A DNA stretch of 64,000 nucleotides from Lycocorax pyrrhopterus obiensis (taxonomy: Eukaryota; Chordata; Aves; Passeriformes; Paradisaeidae): contig JACSVZ010000008.1 of assembly GCA_014706295.1 (NCBI GenBank), positions 1,364,001 through 1,428,000 of the forward strand, read 5' to 3'. Shown in pieces: positions 36,530 to 49,772 of the stretch. Numbering within the stretch: position 1 is the first letter of the stretch; every line of letters begins with the position of its first letter. The position numbers and the translations under genes are program-made. Under the pieces are notes generated by a model. The model was not told the DNA's origin. It did no database searches and saw only the letters and a program-made list of their open reading frames with translations.

Positions 36530-38917
36530 CACTTTGCAGCTCGTTCCTGCGGCTTTTCACCCTTTTGGGATGGCGTGGAGGGAGGGAAAGCTGCGAGCAC
36601 GCGTGTTTTTTCCCCACCCCTTCAGCTGCTCCCCTATTTCAGGTGGCTGTGGGTGTGGGTGAGGGGGGAGCGTGGGGCTGCAGGTGCAGTGCTGGCCCCT
36701 GGCCGGCTGCCCTCAGCCTCTCTGCAGCCTGGGGAAGGGCTTTGGGGTGCAAACCCACGCTGGAGCCTTCCCTGGACACCCCAAAAGTGCTTTGCACCCC
36801 AGCCTGAACCCAGCACAGCCCTGGGGGCTCCGAGGGCCCCGTGTAGGGGAGCATCCCTTTGCTGCTGCCTGCCCGTGGGTGTTTGGAGCCTTTGGGGTTG
36901 ATGCTGCCTCTCCAGGGCATTTAATTCCCTGGAGAGCACGGGATTCTGGAATACCAGCCCCACTGCAGCTCTGCCAGGAGCCTGGGGGTGCCGGGTGCTG
37001 CTGAACCAAGGCCCCAGGTGCAGAAAATGGAAAGGAGGGAGAGACCCAGGAAAAGGCAAACGCTCAAGGGATCATTCCCAGCTTCCTTCCAGCTCTGGGA
37101 CTGGCTGAGAACAGTCCAAACTCCCCAAACCAGAGGGTAAAACACTGATGGTCCTTAAACCACCTCAATTCATCCTTTAAGTCTCTCTGGAGCAGCTTTT
37201 ACTGGAATCACAGCACGAGCTGGGGGCTGAAGCAGCCCCTGAAAGAGTTCTCGACTCAGAGGCTGGAGTTTAGTGCTTGAATCATCATGCAAGGCTGTGA
37301 AAATTTAAAAAAATGGTTTAAAGTACTTTTAAAAGCCATACTAAAAAAAAAAAAAGATTGCATAATGTATATCATTAATTAATATAATGATTTTATTTTC
37401 ATAATAATGTTATGCTCAGTAGGAGTCAGCAGCACTGAGGTGATGAAGGGACCTGGCTGTGATAAAATGAAGGTCCCTGGCTAAGAAAAGCACCAGGAGC
37501 TGTTCAGGTGGGTTCAGATCTGTCACGAGCAGAGTCATAGTTTATCCCCAGGACATTTGAAGTACTGTCAGTAGGGTCAGGGCTTTTTCTCCAGAGGGCT
37601 CGAGAGACCAGCACAGCTCTGACGCCTCTGCGGGCAGGGAATGCACCCTCGTGGTGCATTAAACACCATTTCTTGTCTTGTTCTTGGAGAACATCCCTGT
37701 TCTCCATCCTCTTTTGTTTTGCTCAGCTTGGCCATCTCCACACCTGTCCTTGCATGAACCAAAAATGCTTCTTGTGCCTTGGCATTCTTCACTCTCCGGG
37801 CCTGGAGAGGGACAGAAGAGCGTTTTCAGCAGCCGTTCTGAGGCGAGAGGAGCTCAGGTCAGCACTGGGGGACCTCTGAAGCGCTGGTTGCACCTGTGTC
37901 CCGTGCTCTGCGCCCAGCAGGGTGGATGCTACCACAGACATGCCCAGAATAATTCATTTCAGGGATAGATTCCCCAAACCAGTGGTTTGATTGGGTTTTA
38001 CACCCTCCTCTCCCCCTTTACCACACCTGCAGTCAGGATCTGTTCCCATTTCTGCCCCCTTTGGGCTTTCAGGGTTTGTTCTCTAGGTAAAGCCTCAAGA
38101 AACTGGATTTAGAAACATCCTTTAGGGAAAAAAAACCCCATGAGAATGTGACTCCGTGGCTGTTGAGGTTTAACAAAAGCAGTTCCTGGAGAGAGTGATT
38201 TCAGCCTTCCCTTGGTTCTGCCCCCAGAACCTGAACCCACCTCAGGTCTGCATCATCCTGGGAAGTCAAATCCATCTCTGAGCAGCCCAGGAATGGGGAC
38301 AGAGAGCCCCTGAGCCCTGGAGATGTGGTGACGGGGAGGCAGAAGCCAAGGCTGCTCGTGTCCCTAGTGCAGGGAAAAGGCCCCTGGAAGATGGGTGGGA
38401 TTCCCTGAGGAATAAACAGGCGGCCCCTCCCGGCTCCTTCCCCGCGGTGACAGGTTCTCCTTATCAGAAACGCCCGAACTGATTCTTTGCGAGCCCCCAA
38501 ACAACCCAGTAACAACAACGAAAAGGGCTGGTGGGAAGTGGAAAATGCAAAACTTGGGAAAAAATGGAACGTGTGGAGCCTCTGTGTCTGGACTGGTTGG
38601 TGAGTGCGGTCTGGATCTCCCGCTCCGAATCCGGAGGGAGGACAGGGAGAAACCCCCAGCTTCAGCTCCTGACGCACGAACCAGTGACCCCTGCTGGGAA
38701 AGGCACTCGGGATGCACTTCCCCCTCCAGTCTCCTCCTCCCTAAGGAAATTATTCCATCCCAAAGGCCAGGAAAAGCCCCTGAGCAAGGGGAGAGTCAAT
38801 AAAAGCGGCGGGTTTTGGTGGGTGAGGAGCTTTGGCACCTCTGGTGTGCTCGCTGCTCCTGCTTTTAGGGCTGGAAGAGCTTCCACAAAGCTCTGTGGAG
38901 TTCAATATTAACATTTA
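36530..38917. other. Intergenic, downstream of DKK1
   Basis: No supported gene. A non-repetitive AT-rich patch lies at about 37290-37420 (gattgcataatgtatatc, then attaattaatataatgat), of the kind often conserved as an enhancer. The rest is GC-moderate unique sequence. Confidence 0.6.
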
Positions 38918-39230
38918 TAATCACAGAAATCCATAAAGCCCATCCCATAACGGCTTCTGCTGGGCAGGGACACCTTCCACTGTCCCAGGCTGCTCCAAGC
39001 CCCAATGTCCAACCTGGCCTTGGACACTGCCAGGGATCCAGGGGCAGCCACAGCTGCTCTGGGCACCCTGTGCCAGGGCCTGCCCACCCTCCCAGGGAAC
39101 AATTCCTTCCCAATATCCCATCCATCCCTGCCCTCTGGCACTGGGAAGCCATTCCCACCTGTCCAAGTCTCTCTCCAGCTCTCTTGGAGCCCCTTTAGGC
39201 CCTGGAAGGGGCTCTGGGGTCTTTTCAGCC
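38918..39230 (-). mobile_element. CR1 fragment
   Basis: aatcacagaaatccataaag, then the standard body (tccaagccccaatgtccaac) to ggagcccctttaggccctgg. The tail has a small internal deletion. Confidence 0.9.
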
Positions 39231-40399
39231 CTTTCCGGGCTCTTCCTCTGCCCCTCTCAGCTGAAAATACCAAAGCAGCATCCCAGACCCGCCAGCCCCG
39301 GGATTCCAGGGGCTGGATAAACACGGATATCTGGAAGGGAAAACGGAATCCCTCCATGCTTTTCCCGAGATGATTTTTCCTGCGCTGTGGATGCAGATCC
39401 CGAGGAGATGGATCATGGGGAAGCCCTTCTCTGCTGCACCCGGGGACAGCAGTGGCATAAAGGAACTCGGCTTCCAAGGAGGGAGGATGGGACACGGCGC
39501 AGTTTTGCTGTTGTTTGGGGAGAAATGAGTTTTCAGGGAAGCAAATCCTATTTTCCTCTCATTTTTCTTCCTAAGTTCTTTCAGAAACCACTTCCACCCG
39601 GAGCTGTCGCACAGAAATACCCCTTTTATTTTTAAATAATCGTTTGAAGCAGACGCTCACACCCTCCTCTCTTCCACTGATCTTCACATGGCGTTTAAAA
39701 CCAAACGCCCCTAAAAACGCCGGCGTGAGGAACAAAACCTCACACAGCACAAGAAAGGGTTACAAAAATCCACCCACAGGCATTAAAAGGGAAAAATCCC
39801 TGTTTTTTTTATCCTCACCTCTCCTGACACAGAGCAGAACCCTGCCCCTTTGGGCTCGGGAAGATGAGACACAGGGAGCAGGTGGAAACCTTTGCGGCTG
39901 TAACGCAAGACGCCGAGCTTTTGGGGTGGCTTTGGGGTTTGTTTGGGGCCACCTTTTTGGGGGGGGGGTTGAGCTCACCCACCTGCGGGAGCTGCTCTTT
40001 GTCCCGGGCCTTTCAACGGCGGGCTCGGCCGAGCAAACCTTGATCTCCCGCGGGAGGGGAAGCGGCGCATCCCGGTGGTCCAGGTGCAAGGTGTGGGTTC
40101 CCCATGCCCTTCAAACGCATCCCTGCTAATCCAAAGGGATGTTTATTCCCTTTTCTCCCCTCCTTTTCTCTCAAGAAGCTTTGTTTCCCCTCCCTCAGCG
40201 CCGGACTTGTGTCCCTAATTAACACCTTAAGAGGGGGTGAGGATAACCGGGATGCTTAAGGAGGGCACTTCTGGGCAGAGCCTCTAATCCAGCCCCGGCG
40301 GAGGGAGGGACCCATTAGCAGGTGATTTTGGGGACAATTAAAACCATCAGCATTTAAATGGGCACGGCCTGATGAAAGGCTCAGCTCGGCTGCGAGGGC
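39231..40399. other. Intergenic, no feature recognised
   Basis: Unique sequence between a CR1 and the 57-bp array. Short open frames here show no domain, signal peptide or splice structure. Confidence 0.6.
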
Positions 40400-40975
40400 G
40401 CGTTAAGCTCTGGCAGGAGTTTTCCCCAAAATCCGAGGTGTGGGGTGAGGAAAGGGAAATTAGGCTCCAGCAGGAGTTTTCCCCCAAATCCAAGGTGTGG
40501 GGCGAGGAAAGGGAAATTAAACTCTGGTATGAGTTTTCCCCCAATCCCAGGTGTGGAGTGAGGAAAGGGAAGTTAAGCTCTGGCAGGAGTTTTCCTCCAA
40601 TTCGAGGTGTGGGATGAGGAATGGGAAGTTAAGGTCTGGCAGGAGTTTTCCCCAAAAACCAAGGTGTGGGGTGAGGAAAGGGAAGTTGTTAAGCTCTGCC
40701 AGGAGTTTTCCCCCAAATCCAAGGTGTGGGGTGAGGAAAGGGAAGTTAAGCTCTGCCAGGAGTTTTCCCCCAGTCCCAGGTGCGAGATGAGGAAAGGGAA
40801 GTTAAGGTCTGGCAGGAGTTTTCCCCAAAAACCAAGGTGTGGGGTGAAAAAAGGGAAGTTAAGCTCGGGCAGGGTTTTCCTCCAGTCCGAGGTGTGGGGT
40901 GCAGAAAGGGAAGTCAAGCTCTGGCAGAGTTTTCCCCCAAATCCCAGGTGTGGGATGAGGAAAGGGAAGCAGCTC
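40400..40975. repeat. 57-bp tandem array, about 10 copies
   Basis: Unit: ttaagctctggcaggagttt then tccccaaatccaaggtgtg and gggtgaggaaagggaag. Spacing measured at 57 nt between the first units. Confidence 0.93.
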
Positions 40976-42599
40976 TAGGGGGATGGATGGGTACTGCGGG
41001 GTGGGTTTTCCGTGAGCAAGTGGCGCTGTGCTAGTCCGGAAGGGGTTAAAGGATGCCACAGGGAGGTGGGCAGAGCAAAGGGGTGAGGCTGCTGCAAAAC
41101 CCCGAAAGTTTTCTCCTTTTTTTGGACATAATTGGGAACAGGCCACGGGAATAAAGGGTATCCCTCAAGGATGGGCGCTGGCATTTGGGCTTTGCAGCTT
41201 TCAGCACCTTTTATTTTACTTTTTAATATTAAATCCATAGGTGTCACAAAGTCAGGACAGATAAATCTGGGAAAAAAATAATCCTGGAGTCGTAAAGGCT
41301 GGAAAAACCTCTGAGAACATCTGATCAAAATCCTGGTAGGCAACCCAGAAAATACTGCAACTCCAGAAGCACAGAGCTGTGGAAAACACAGGGTGAGGAG
41401 GTGGGAGCGTGTTCCCAGGAAAATTTGGCGGCTCTCAGGTGCCGGAGGGAGGGAGGAGAGGTCGGGAGGGCTGTAAACACTGCTCAGGACGTGCCTGAGG
41501 GTTATTTTTGTTGCTCCCAATGCGAGGAGGAGCTGCAGTGTCTGGCTCGGAACAAACCCGGCGCTCTCCAGGTCGGGCAATGGGGGCCACAAATGAAAAC
41601 TCCCAGCTGGAGTCACCTGGGGACACGGGGAATTCATGGAAGAGGGAGATCGGGGGGTGATACTGGCTAGGGAATGCCTAAATGCTGGTGATGGGCACTG
41701 GGAAGGATCCTCCTGGAAGTGTCTGGAGTGCGGAGATAATAATGAAATGATTATTTGATTATTAATTTAGTTTTTCTTGGATTCTGGCTCCTTAAGGCCT
41801 CGTTGAGGAGGTGATCCAGGGTTGCTGGCAGAGCCACGGGGAAGTGTTGGTTCTAATTAATTAATTAATTAATTAATAATTTGAAACCAACCCCTCCTCT
41901 GAAACACGTGCTTGGTGCTAGATGCTGATTTGAAGAGGAATGAGGGATTTTTCTGGGGGGAAGTGTCCCTGCCCGTGGTAGGGGGTGGGATGAGGTGATC
42001 TCAGGTCCATCTTCCTGTGGCAGCTCAGGCTGTCCAGCCACTCTTGTCTGCAGGTGGATGTGCTTTGATAAAAAAATAAAACAAACCAATGAAATATCTG
42101 GTTTTATCGTGCCTGGCTTAATATTTCTGGGCTTTATGGAGCTGGGTTTAAAATCCACCAGGGCCACGATCAATCAGGAAAGGATTCGATGATTTTTAAG
42201 GTTTTTTCCATCCCGAGGTATGGATTTCATGGCGTTAACAGAAGGCCAAAGTGTTGAAAGACACATGCTGAGATTAGTTCCCTTGCTCTATTTTGTTTTG
42301 GGGTTTTGTTTTTTTGTTTAATTAATCCTGAGAGCCACAAATGAAAGTATTTCTACCCAGTATTGATCTTATTTAATTCTCTATTTTCCATTAATTTATA
42401 GGGGGGGGTTGGAGCTCTACAGCCAGTCCAGGTGGCCCTTGAAAATCCCAGCGTGGGAAGAAGTCGGATAACCCTGGAAGTCCTGGACCTCACCCTTCTC
42501 TTTCTGAACAACTGGATTCACGCAAAGAACAACAAATCCAAACCAGAATGATTTTCATTTAATTCATTTTAACATCTCTCCGTTGAGTGGGGATGGTTT
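40976..42599. other. Intergenic, AT-rich
   Basis: Holds a possible ancient CR1 tail (41283-41345) and a pure TTAA run at about 41856-41880. Nothing coding. Confidence 0.6.
41283..41345 (-). mobile_element. Possible very old CR1 tail
   Basis: Only aaggctggaaaaacctctga followed by gaacatctgatc resembles a CR1 3' end. Too short and diverged to be sure. Confidence 0.3.
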
Positions 42600-43260
42600 C
42601 GAAGCTTGGGGTGGCCCCAGGGTGTGTGAGGATGTCCCTGGTGCTTTGGGGTGGCCCCAGGCTGTGTGAGCAGCTCCCTGGTGGTTTGGGATGTCCCTAA
42701 GCTGTGTGAGGAGGTCCCTGCAGGTTTGGGGTGGCCCCAAACTGTGTGAGCAGCTCCCTGCAGGTTTGGAATGTCCCTAAGCTGTGTGAGGAGGTCCCTG
42801 GTGGTTTGGGATGGCCCCAAGGTGTGTGAGCAGGTCCCTGGTGGTTTGGGATGGCCCCAAGGTGCACGAGGAGGTCCCTGCAGGTTTGGGATGGCCCCAG
42901 GGTGTGTGAGGAGGTCCCTGCAGGTTTGGGACGTCCCTAAGCTCTGTGAGCAGCTCCCTGCCAGTTTGGGGTGGCCCTAAGCTGTGTGAGGAGGTCCCTG
43001 CAGGTTTGGGATGTCCCTAAGCTGTGTGAGGGTGTCCCTGCCAGTTTGGGGTGGCCCCAGAGTGTGTGAGCAGGTCCCTGGTGGATTTTGGTGGCCCCAG
43101 GTTGTGTGAGCAGGTCTCTGGTGGTTTGTGGTCGTCCCAAGCTGTGTGAGGAGGTCCCTGCCAGTTTGGGATGTCCCCAAGCTGTGTGAGGATGTCCCTG
43201 GTGGTTTGGGACACCCCAAGCTGTGTGAGGATGTCCCTGGTGGTTTGGGGTGGCCCCAAG
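42600..43260. repeat. 40-bp tandem array, about 16 copies
   Basis: Unit: gctgtgtgaggaggtccctg then gtggtttggggtggccccaa, with alternating caggtttggg and ccagtttggg variants. Exact 40-nt period at 42661/42701. Confidence 0.93.
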
Positions 43261-43684
43261 CCACCCCTCCTCCTCAAGGATGAGCTGATCCCTCCCTATC
43301 TCGGTGGCTCTGCTGTCCCAGCCCTCTCCCGTGAGCGGGTTTGGGGCCGGGCCAGCAGCGCTGCTGCCCATAAATGACCATCCCGGGAACGCGGCCCCTC
43401 CTGGCTGCGGCCCAGCCCAGGCAGGGATGATCGATGGCCACGGCAGCGGCCAGCCCAGATCCTGCCCCTATTTGGAGCCCTGCTCCTTGCACAGCACAGC
43501 CTGGGATGTTCTTGGAGAGGAGGGGAGGGAAGAGCCCGGAGCTGGTTCCTGCCAGGGCTTTATTCCATGGGCCACTGGAGTTCATGGACTTCTGAGCTTC
43601 CAGCCCAAACCACAGATCTGTTCTGCAGGAAACAGCTTCTCAATTTAAAGCCTGTCAGGGTTTTGGGGTGTACCCCACTTTTGT

Positions 43685-43888
43685 TCAGGAAGAATTCCTT
43701 CCTGGAAAGGGTGCTCAGGCCTTGGCAGGGGCTGCCCAGGGAGGTTTGGAGTGCCCATGCCTGGAGGTGTCCAAGGAAGGGCTGGAGGTGGCACTCAGTG
43801 CTCTGGGCTGGGGACAAGGTGGGCATCGGGCACAGGGTGCACTCGGTGATCCTGGAGGGCTTTTCCAGCCTGATTTGAATGATCCTGG
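43685..43888 (+). mobile_element. CR1 fragment, same subfamily as 5450-5705
   Basis: agaattccttcctggaaagg, ctgcccagggaggtttggag and ggagggcttttccagcctga. Third copy of this subfamily in the window. Confidence 0.85.
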
Positions 43889-44776
43889 CTGAGCCCAGCC
43901 TCTCAGGCTGGGTGGGACCAACACCTTCAATCCTGCTCAAACCCAGCCTTGTCCCAGAGCATTTGTGGGGATTTTAGAGATGGTTTATTCGTGCACGACG
44001 TCTCAGCTTCCCCCTGTCGAGGCAAGGCACCATTATGGGCAATACTGAAGTGTTTTGTCCCCTCATGTGTTGGGGAGATCTTCCAGCTCCTCCTTGGCGA
44101 GGCACCTGGGGCCTTGGGACGCCACAAAACCTGTCCCTGTGCCAGCGATCTCCTCTCCTCCCAGCTAACACCATTCCAGAGCTGGATCCTTTGCCCAAGC
44201 TAACCTTAATTCCATCAGAAGGCTGGCAATGCCTGCTGGCAGGAGCTGGCCTGGCTGAGCCACCAGCAAGCAGCAGGAATGCCGAAGGGAAGCCCTGGTA
44301 CCCAAATTGTTACTGTGTTTTAACCCCTGCTGTAGGATTTCTGCTGTCCCATGCACTCAGGGGATGGGGACAGCACCAGTTCCACGTCCCTGAAAGCTGC
44401 CAGGGGCTGCAATGGTCCCACCACGCTGAGAGGAGATGCTGGCACGGAGAGGTGGGATGGGTTCCTGGAGAAAACCCATTTAGCACTTCCCTGGCTGTGT
44501 TTTGAAACCCGTATCAGCCAGAGTGATCAACAGGGAGAGGAAATCCCTTTCTTCTGTTCACGTCCCATGCATTTAAAATTTTGTCTTACAATAATTTTGG
44601 TTTAGAGATCATGTTCTTTAAAAATATCATTTAATTTTTGGCCAAAGCATTGGGTTGGGAAAAGAGGCTTCCAGCTGGCCTGTAGAGCTTGTCTGGATCC
44701 CTTTAAAAATCCATCAAGGCTGTTTGGGGTTTAGTTTTTGGGGTTTTTTTGACAATGAGGAGCAAGGAACCATCAT

Positions 44777-44976
44777 GAAAAGGCTTGGGTTGCAAGGCAC
44801 CTTAAATCCCATCCAGTGCCACCCCTGCCATGGCAGGGACACCTTCCACTGTCCCAGGCTGCTCCAAGCCCCAATGTCCAGCCTGGCCTTGGACACTGCC
44901 AGGGATCCAGGGGCAGCCACAGCTTCTCTGGGCACCCTGTGCCAGGGCCTGCCCACCCTCCCAGGGAAGGAATTCT
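44777..44976 (-). mobile_element. CR1 fragment
   Basis: ggcttgggttgcaaggcacc to gcccaccctcccagggaagg. The terminal octamers are missing on the left side. Confidence 0.88.
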
Positions 44977-46654
44977 AGTAGGGTTCCTGTTCTCCTATTG
45001 CCACCGCCATGGATTTATTTGTATCCCGTTGGGTTTATGGGTCCTCCTGGTACCAGGGCCTTTTAAAATGCCCCAAGAGCACTGAGCTGCAATGAACAAT
45101 CTCAGTTCTCTCTGCTGACCTTCTCCCAGCTTTCACTGCTCCTTAAAAACTGATTTCCATGTGGAATTTGCAGCTGGGTGCTGCCCTGGAGGTGGCTGTT
45201 TGTGACTCAGGTGGCAGCAAGGGAGCGGTGACCTCCCCAAACCCCTGAGCCGTCTGGCGCCGGGTTTTGTGCTGTTGAGCAACCCCAGGTGCCGGCTGGA
45301 TTTTTTTCCCATTTTTGCTGCCTGCAGATCACGTCTCTGCCCTGCTGACCTCCCTGGCCTTGGGAAAAGGCCAAGTCCTGCCCCGTGAAGCTCCTGATGG
45401 TGCACAGAGCGCTGTTCACGTGTCCCGTGGGCGGTGACGTCCTGCTCGCCGCGCTGGTGCCAGCCTGGCTGGGCAACCCCAGCGGCTCCCAGGAGGGTTT
45501 GGACACCCCTGGAGATGGGATCATGCTCCTGGTGGTTAATTTCAACTTCTTGTGTCAGAAATGACTGAGGAAACCAAGCCCTTCTTACCCAGGCATCTCA
45601 ATTCTTCCTTAGATCTGACTCTCTTAAGAGGTGGATGTAATTAAATAAGAAATTTATTTCAGCCTTTCAAAGCTGGAGTTTTCACCATTGCCACAAACCC
45701 TTAGGCCTGAACACCTTTTACAGCCTAATTCAGAACCTCCACTGCCATTAACATGGGAAGACCGCAGCCCACACCTGCTTGTTCCAAAGAGAAATGGATT
45801 TTCCAGGAGTGTTTGGGTAGCGCAACCTCAATTTTTTCATTTATCCCTTCAGTCCTGTTGAGCCTCAGGCCGTCACTTTTGCACGAATTTCAGTTTTAAT
45901 TTCCTCCTTGTCGATACAGTTCTAGTCACTTTCAAATCAACACTGGGCACCTCACATCTAATCCTGTGACGCAAGGTAAGGACCATGGGCTCCTCCATTT
46001 AGGAGAAGTTCTGAGGTGGATCTTTCCAGGTCTGTATTTTAGGAAGGGTGCTGGGTTTGGTTTAGTACTGATTTTATGTTTTGCGGGGCTGCTGAGAGAG
46101 GATAAATCATTTTTAAAATAAAATTTATGGCTTCTCACTGGCACAAACTCAAACCCCTGCTGGGGTGAGAAAGCGGAATGTAAGCAAAATTCTCGAAGGA
46201 AAATAAAACCCCCAGTATTTTCTTCCCAGCCTGACTCGGTGTGCACGTGAGCTGTTCTCCTGGTTTAGATAAAACAGAGATGCATCAGAAAAATCCGATT
46301 TTGCCAAGAACAAGGAGAGCACGGGATCCTGCTGGGCCTTTGTTTTTGTTTACTTCCTTGGGGCGTTTGAGGGAGAGAAGCTGATGAGGTCACCAGGAGC
46401 AGTGGTGGTACAGACAGAGCTTTTTAAGGCACAAGTTGGCCTCCTTATCTCCCTCCTTATCTTTACTGGGATGACTGGGGTGGGGTTTAGTCAGAGCCAG
46501 AGCTTCTGTTGCAACCTCGGAGCTCTTGGGCTCTCCCGCCCTCATCCTTCAGGCTGAGCTTCACGTTTGGAATTTGCTCTGGATCCCAGCACGCATCCGT
46601 GGGATTGTAATGTTCCCTGTTCTGCCCTGATTACCGCTCTTGACCCTTGTATGG

Positions 46655-47010
46655 TCACAGAACCACGGAAGGGACCCACAGGGATCATGGATCCAGCCCC
46701 TGGCCCTGCCCAGACCCCCCAACAACCCCACCCTGGGCATCCCTGGCAGCGCTGTCCAAACGCTCCTGGAGCTCTGGCAGCCTCGGGGCCGTGCCCATTC
46801 CCTGGGGAGCCTGGGCAGTGCCCAGCACCCTCTGGGGGAAGAACCTTTCCCTGATACCCACCCTAAACCTCCCCTGGCCCAGTTCCAGCCGTCCCCTGGG
46901 TGCTGTCCCTGTCACAGAGAGCAGGGGTGGGAGCTGCCCCTCAGGAGGAGGTTGAAGACCCCAATGAGGTCTCCCCTCAGTCTCCTCTTCTCCAAGCTGA
47001 ACAAACCAAG
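46655..47010 (-). mobile_element. CR1 fragment, distinct subfamily
   Basis: Different internal sequence from the others: ccacggaagggacccacagg, agctctggcagcctcggggc and ttctccaagctgaacaaacc at the 5' side. It resembles older bird CR1 with the blocks typically written ccctggggagcctgg. Confidence 0.75.
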
Positions 47011-49384
47011 TGACCACTTAAAAAGTGATTGGAAAAGTCCTGTTCTTGTATTTTCGGTGGGATTTTGTTCCTTGTCCTGCTTTCTCCTTCCACTCTTCCT
47101 GGCTCATCAAGCACAGACAAAAATTTCTTCACTTTCAAGATGCTGATGTTGTCCCATCCCAGTCCCATCAGTCTGTGAAGCCCAGACACTGAAAACTCCT
47201 GACAAAGAACCATTTTCTCTCCCTCCCATCACTGGAGGTTTCCTAAAAACTCCCAACATCATGACTTTGTTGTTGCCCTTGGAATCACTTCTTAAATTCC
47301 TGGGATCATCCACACACTGCCCTAGGAAGAGGGGAGGCTGCTCAGGGCTGGCTCACAGCACCTTCTCCAGCTTTTTTATCTTCTGTTACCCCTTCATTTG
47401 CTCCAGCACAACCAGAATCTCTTGTCACTGCTCTGTACATAGAAGAGGATGAAGAAAATACCATAGGTGACAATAAATGACAATGAAAGAGCAGGGGAAA
47501 TGCATTCCATGCTGAACGAACACGTTTCAGGCACGGCTTTGGGGTGAAAAGGATGTGTCCTGGTGGGAGATGGGGACAGCAAGAGACACAGAGCAGTCTA
47601 GACCTGACCTCTACCACCCACCCATGTATATTTGGTAAAAAAAACAGCTCTGCCTGCTGGATTTTATTTTTCTCACTGAGGTACACATGGCTCTTAAATA
47701 AACATGATTATACCCTACGTGGAGCTGCAGCTCGGGCCAAGCACTAAAAATAGTGGGCAGAAAGGAGAGACTTCAATTAGATGCAGAGTGCTCAACAATT
47801 TAACTTCTAATTGGCTTGTGGTTATCCCCCAACGAGGAGCCAGCCCTGGTGTGCTGAGAGGATTCACAGTCTGGCAAAACAGGCACTCAAAGTGAGGATT
47901 TTTTAAAGGGGGTTGACCAAAAAAAAGAGGACTGGGTGTTGCACGTCGAGGAACGCGTGTGTTTGTGTGCCGTTTACCTCCAGCTCAGCGGTGAGGTCTC
48001 ACCTCGGGGCTTTGACAGGTGGGTTCAGCTCCACATCCTCTCCTCAACTCCAGCTTGGTGGCCCCACAAAGTTTTTTGGGTTGGATTTGGTTCCTGGTTC
48101 AGCTCATGGTGCAGAACTTCAGGACCAGTGGTCAGAGGCATCCCAAGAACTCCTTGATTGCCACCCTCTGCTCCAGTCCAAACTCTATTTTCCTTCCAGC
48201 TCCCAGCAGAGCCTCTCCCATCATCATTCCCTAATTTTTACCTGCTTTTAACTGTCCCTGCTGCCTCAGCCTGGAAACAGCAGCACACAGTGGCCTCCTC
48301 AACATCATGGGGATCATCCACCAGCCTCTGGCACCATCTCCCATTCCCTGAAGCCAGGTGTGGAGTGGGAGGAGGGTGGAAACAGGGCTCGATTTTTGGG
48401 AGAATGGCAACCCCAAGCCCCTGCCCACACACCGTTCCAAACTTCCAACCCCAACTCTGCTCTGGCACACAGCAGGCAAAGCTTTTCCAAGGCTTTGCTG
48501 AGATAGAACAGTGGATTTCAAGGATTCACTGGCAAAAATTTATAGAGCTGTCTAGCAAGAAGAGAGAAGGCTTTTCCTCTGTCTGCATCCAGGATATGGG
48601 ACTAGGATATGGGATTATGGGAATGCTGCCCTTATTTCCAAGCCACCTTTTCCCTCCCAACTCAAGACCCCCAGAAAACATCTGCTGTAGTCCCACGATC
48701 ACCAAGGCTTGGTCTTGTCCATGTGACTGTGGCTTAACTGGAGCCGGACATGGCAGTTTAGGGGGAAAAAAACCCCAATATTTTAAAGTAAAAGTAGTTA
48801 AGTGCATTACACATAACCCATGCATTGTTGGAAGGCACATTCCAGGTGTTTTCCCCCATTTCTGCACCTCAGGAATTGTCTAGGAAAGCTCCTCCACCCT
48901 TGCACTGGGGACAAGACCACACAAACTGCAGCGTGTTGGGTGTGCTGAGGCTGGAATGATATCCAGCCCTTCTTCCCAAAGCTGTGTCCCTGCAGCCAGC
49001 CCTTCCTCGTTTCCCGTGTCCCAGAAACCACCGTGGCCTGAATGGTTTTGGTTCTGAGCTTTTCGGTGGAATTGACCCCTGTAATTATCTGACTCCTTGC
49101 CAGCCATGTCCACTTGCCCGAGGCTCTCCCACGGTGACAGCATTGGGGTTTTGGCCATGTTGTAACACTGGAAGTGAAACTTGGCCCTGTGGCTGGCAGA
49201 GAGAAAAGGGAAGGGTTGGGAATTGTGCTTGAATTTAGCCATGGACTGCTCCCAAACTGAGGAGTGGTAGAGCTACTGTGAGGAGGACAGAGAATCATCC
49301 TGTGAGGCACAGCTCACACCTCTGGCAGCTCTGGGTGAGGAGGAGGAAGGTGGTCAAAGTATTCAAGGCAGAGTTTGATTCATA
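47011..49384. other. Intergenic, no feature recognised
   Basis: Unique sequence without tandem repeats. The open frames (longest about 240 codons, at 48158-48883) have no recognisable domain, and their composition looks random. Confidence 0.6.
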
Positions 49385-49772
49385 AAATCACAGAATCGTA
49401 GAAGGGTTTGGGTTGGAAGGAACCTTAAAGCCCATCCAGTGCCACCCCTGCCATGGGCAGGGACACCTTCCACTGTCCCAGGCTGCTCCAAGCCCCGATG
49501 TCCAACCTGGCCTTGGACACTGCCAGGGATCCAGGGGCAGCCACAGCTTCTCTGGGCACCCTGTGCCAGGGCCTGCCCACCCTCCCAGGGAACAATTCCT
49601 TCCCAATATCCAACCTAAATTTCCCCTCTTTCAGTCTGAACCCATTCCCCCTTGTCCTGTCACTCCAGTTCCTGATGATTTGTTCCTCTCCAGCTTCCCT
49701 GTATCCCTTCAGACCCTGGAAGGTGCTGTGAGGTCTCCACACAACCTTCTCCTCTCCAGGCTGAATAGCCCC
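49385..49772 (-). mobile_element. CR1 fragment
   Basis: Nearly 390 nt from aaaatcacagaatcgtagaa to cctctccaggctgaatagcc, with an intact 3' end. One of the best-preserved copies. Confidence 0.9.

Larger units (their letters stand above)
35805..36530 (+). other. DKK1: DKK1 3' UTR with two candidate poly(A) signals
   Basis: Starts with a short GGAC microsatellite (about 35812-35846), then AT-richer sequence. The first AATAAA is at 36120-36125 and is followed by GT-rich cgtgtggggctg, so a message ending near 36145 is likely. A second AATAAA at 36508-36513 is followed by T-rich sequence and could give a longer form. Confidence 0.6.
43261..46654. other. Intergenic between the 40-bp array and a CR1
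   Basis: Two CR1 fragments (43685-43888 and 44777-44976) and otherwise unique sequence. I see no exon-like structure. Confidence 0.6.

Noticed and set aside
48158..48883. 241-codon open frame in the distal flank
   Set aside because: No recognisable domain or motif, no exon signals, and composition like surrounding non-coding DNA.
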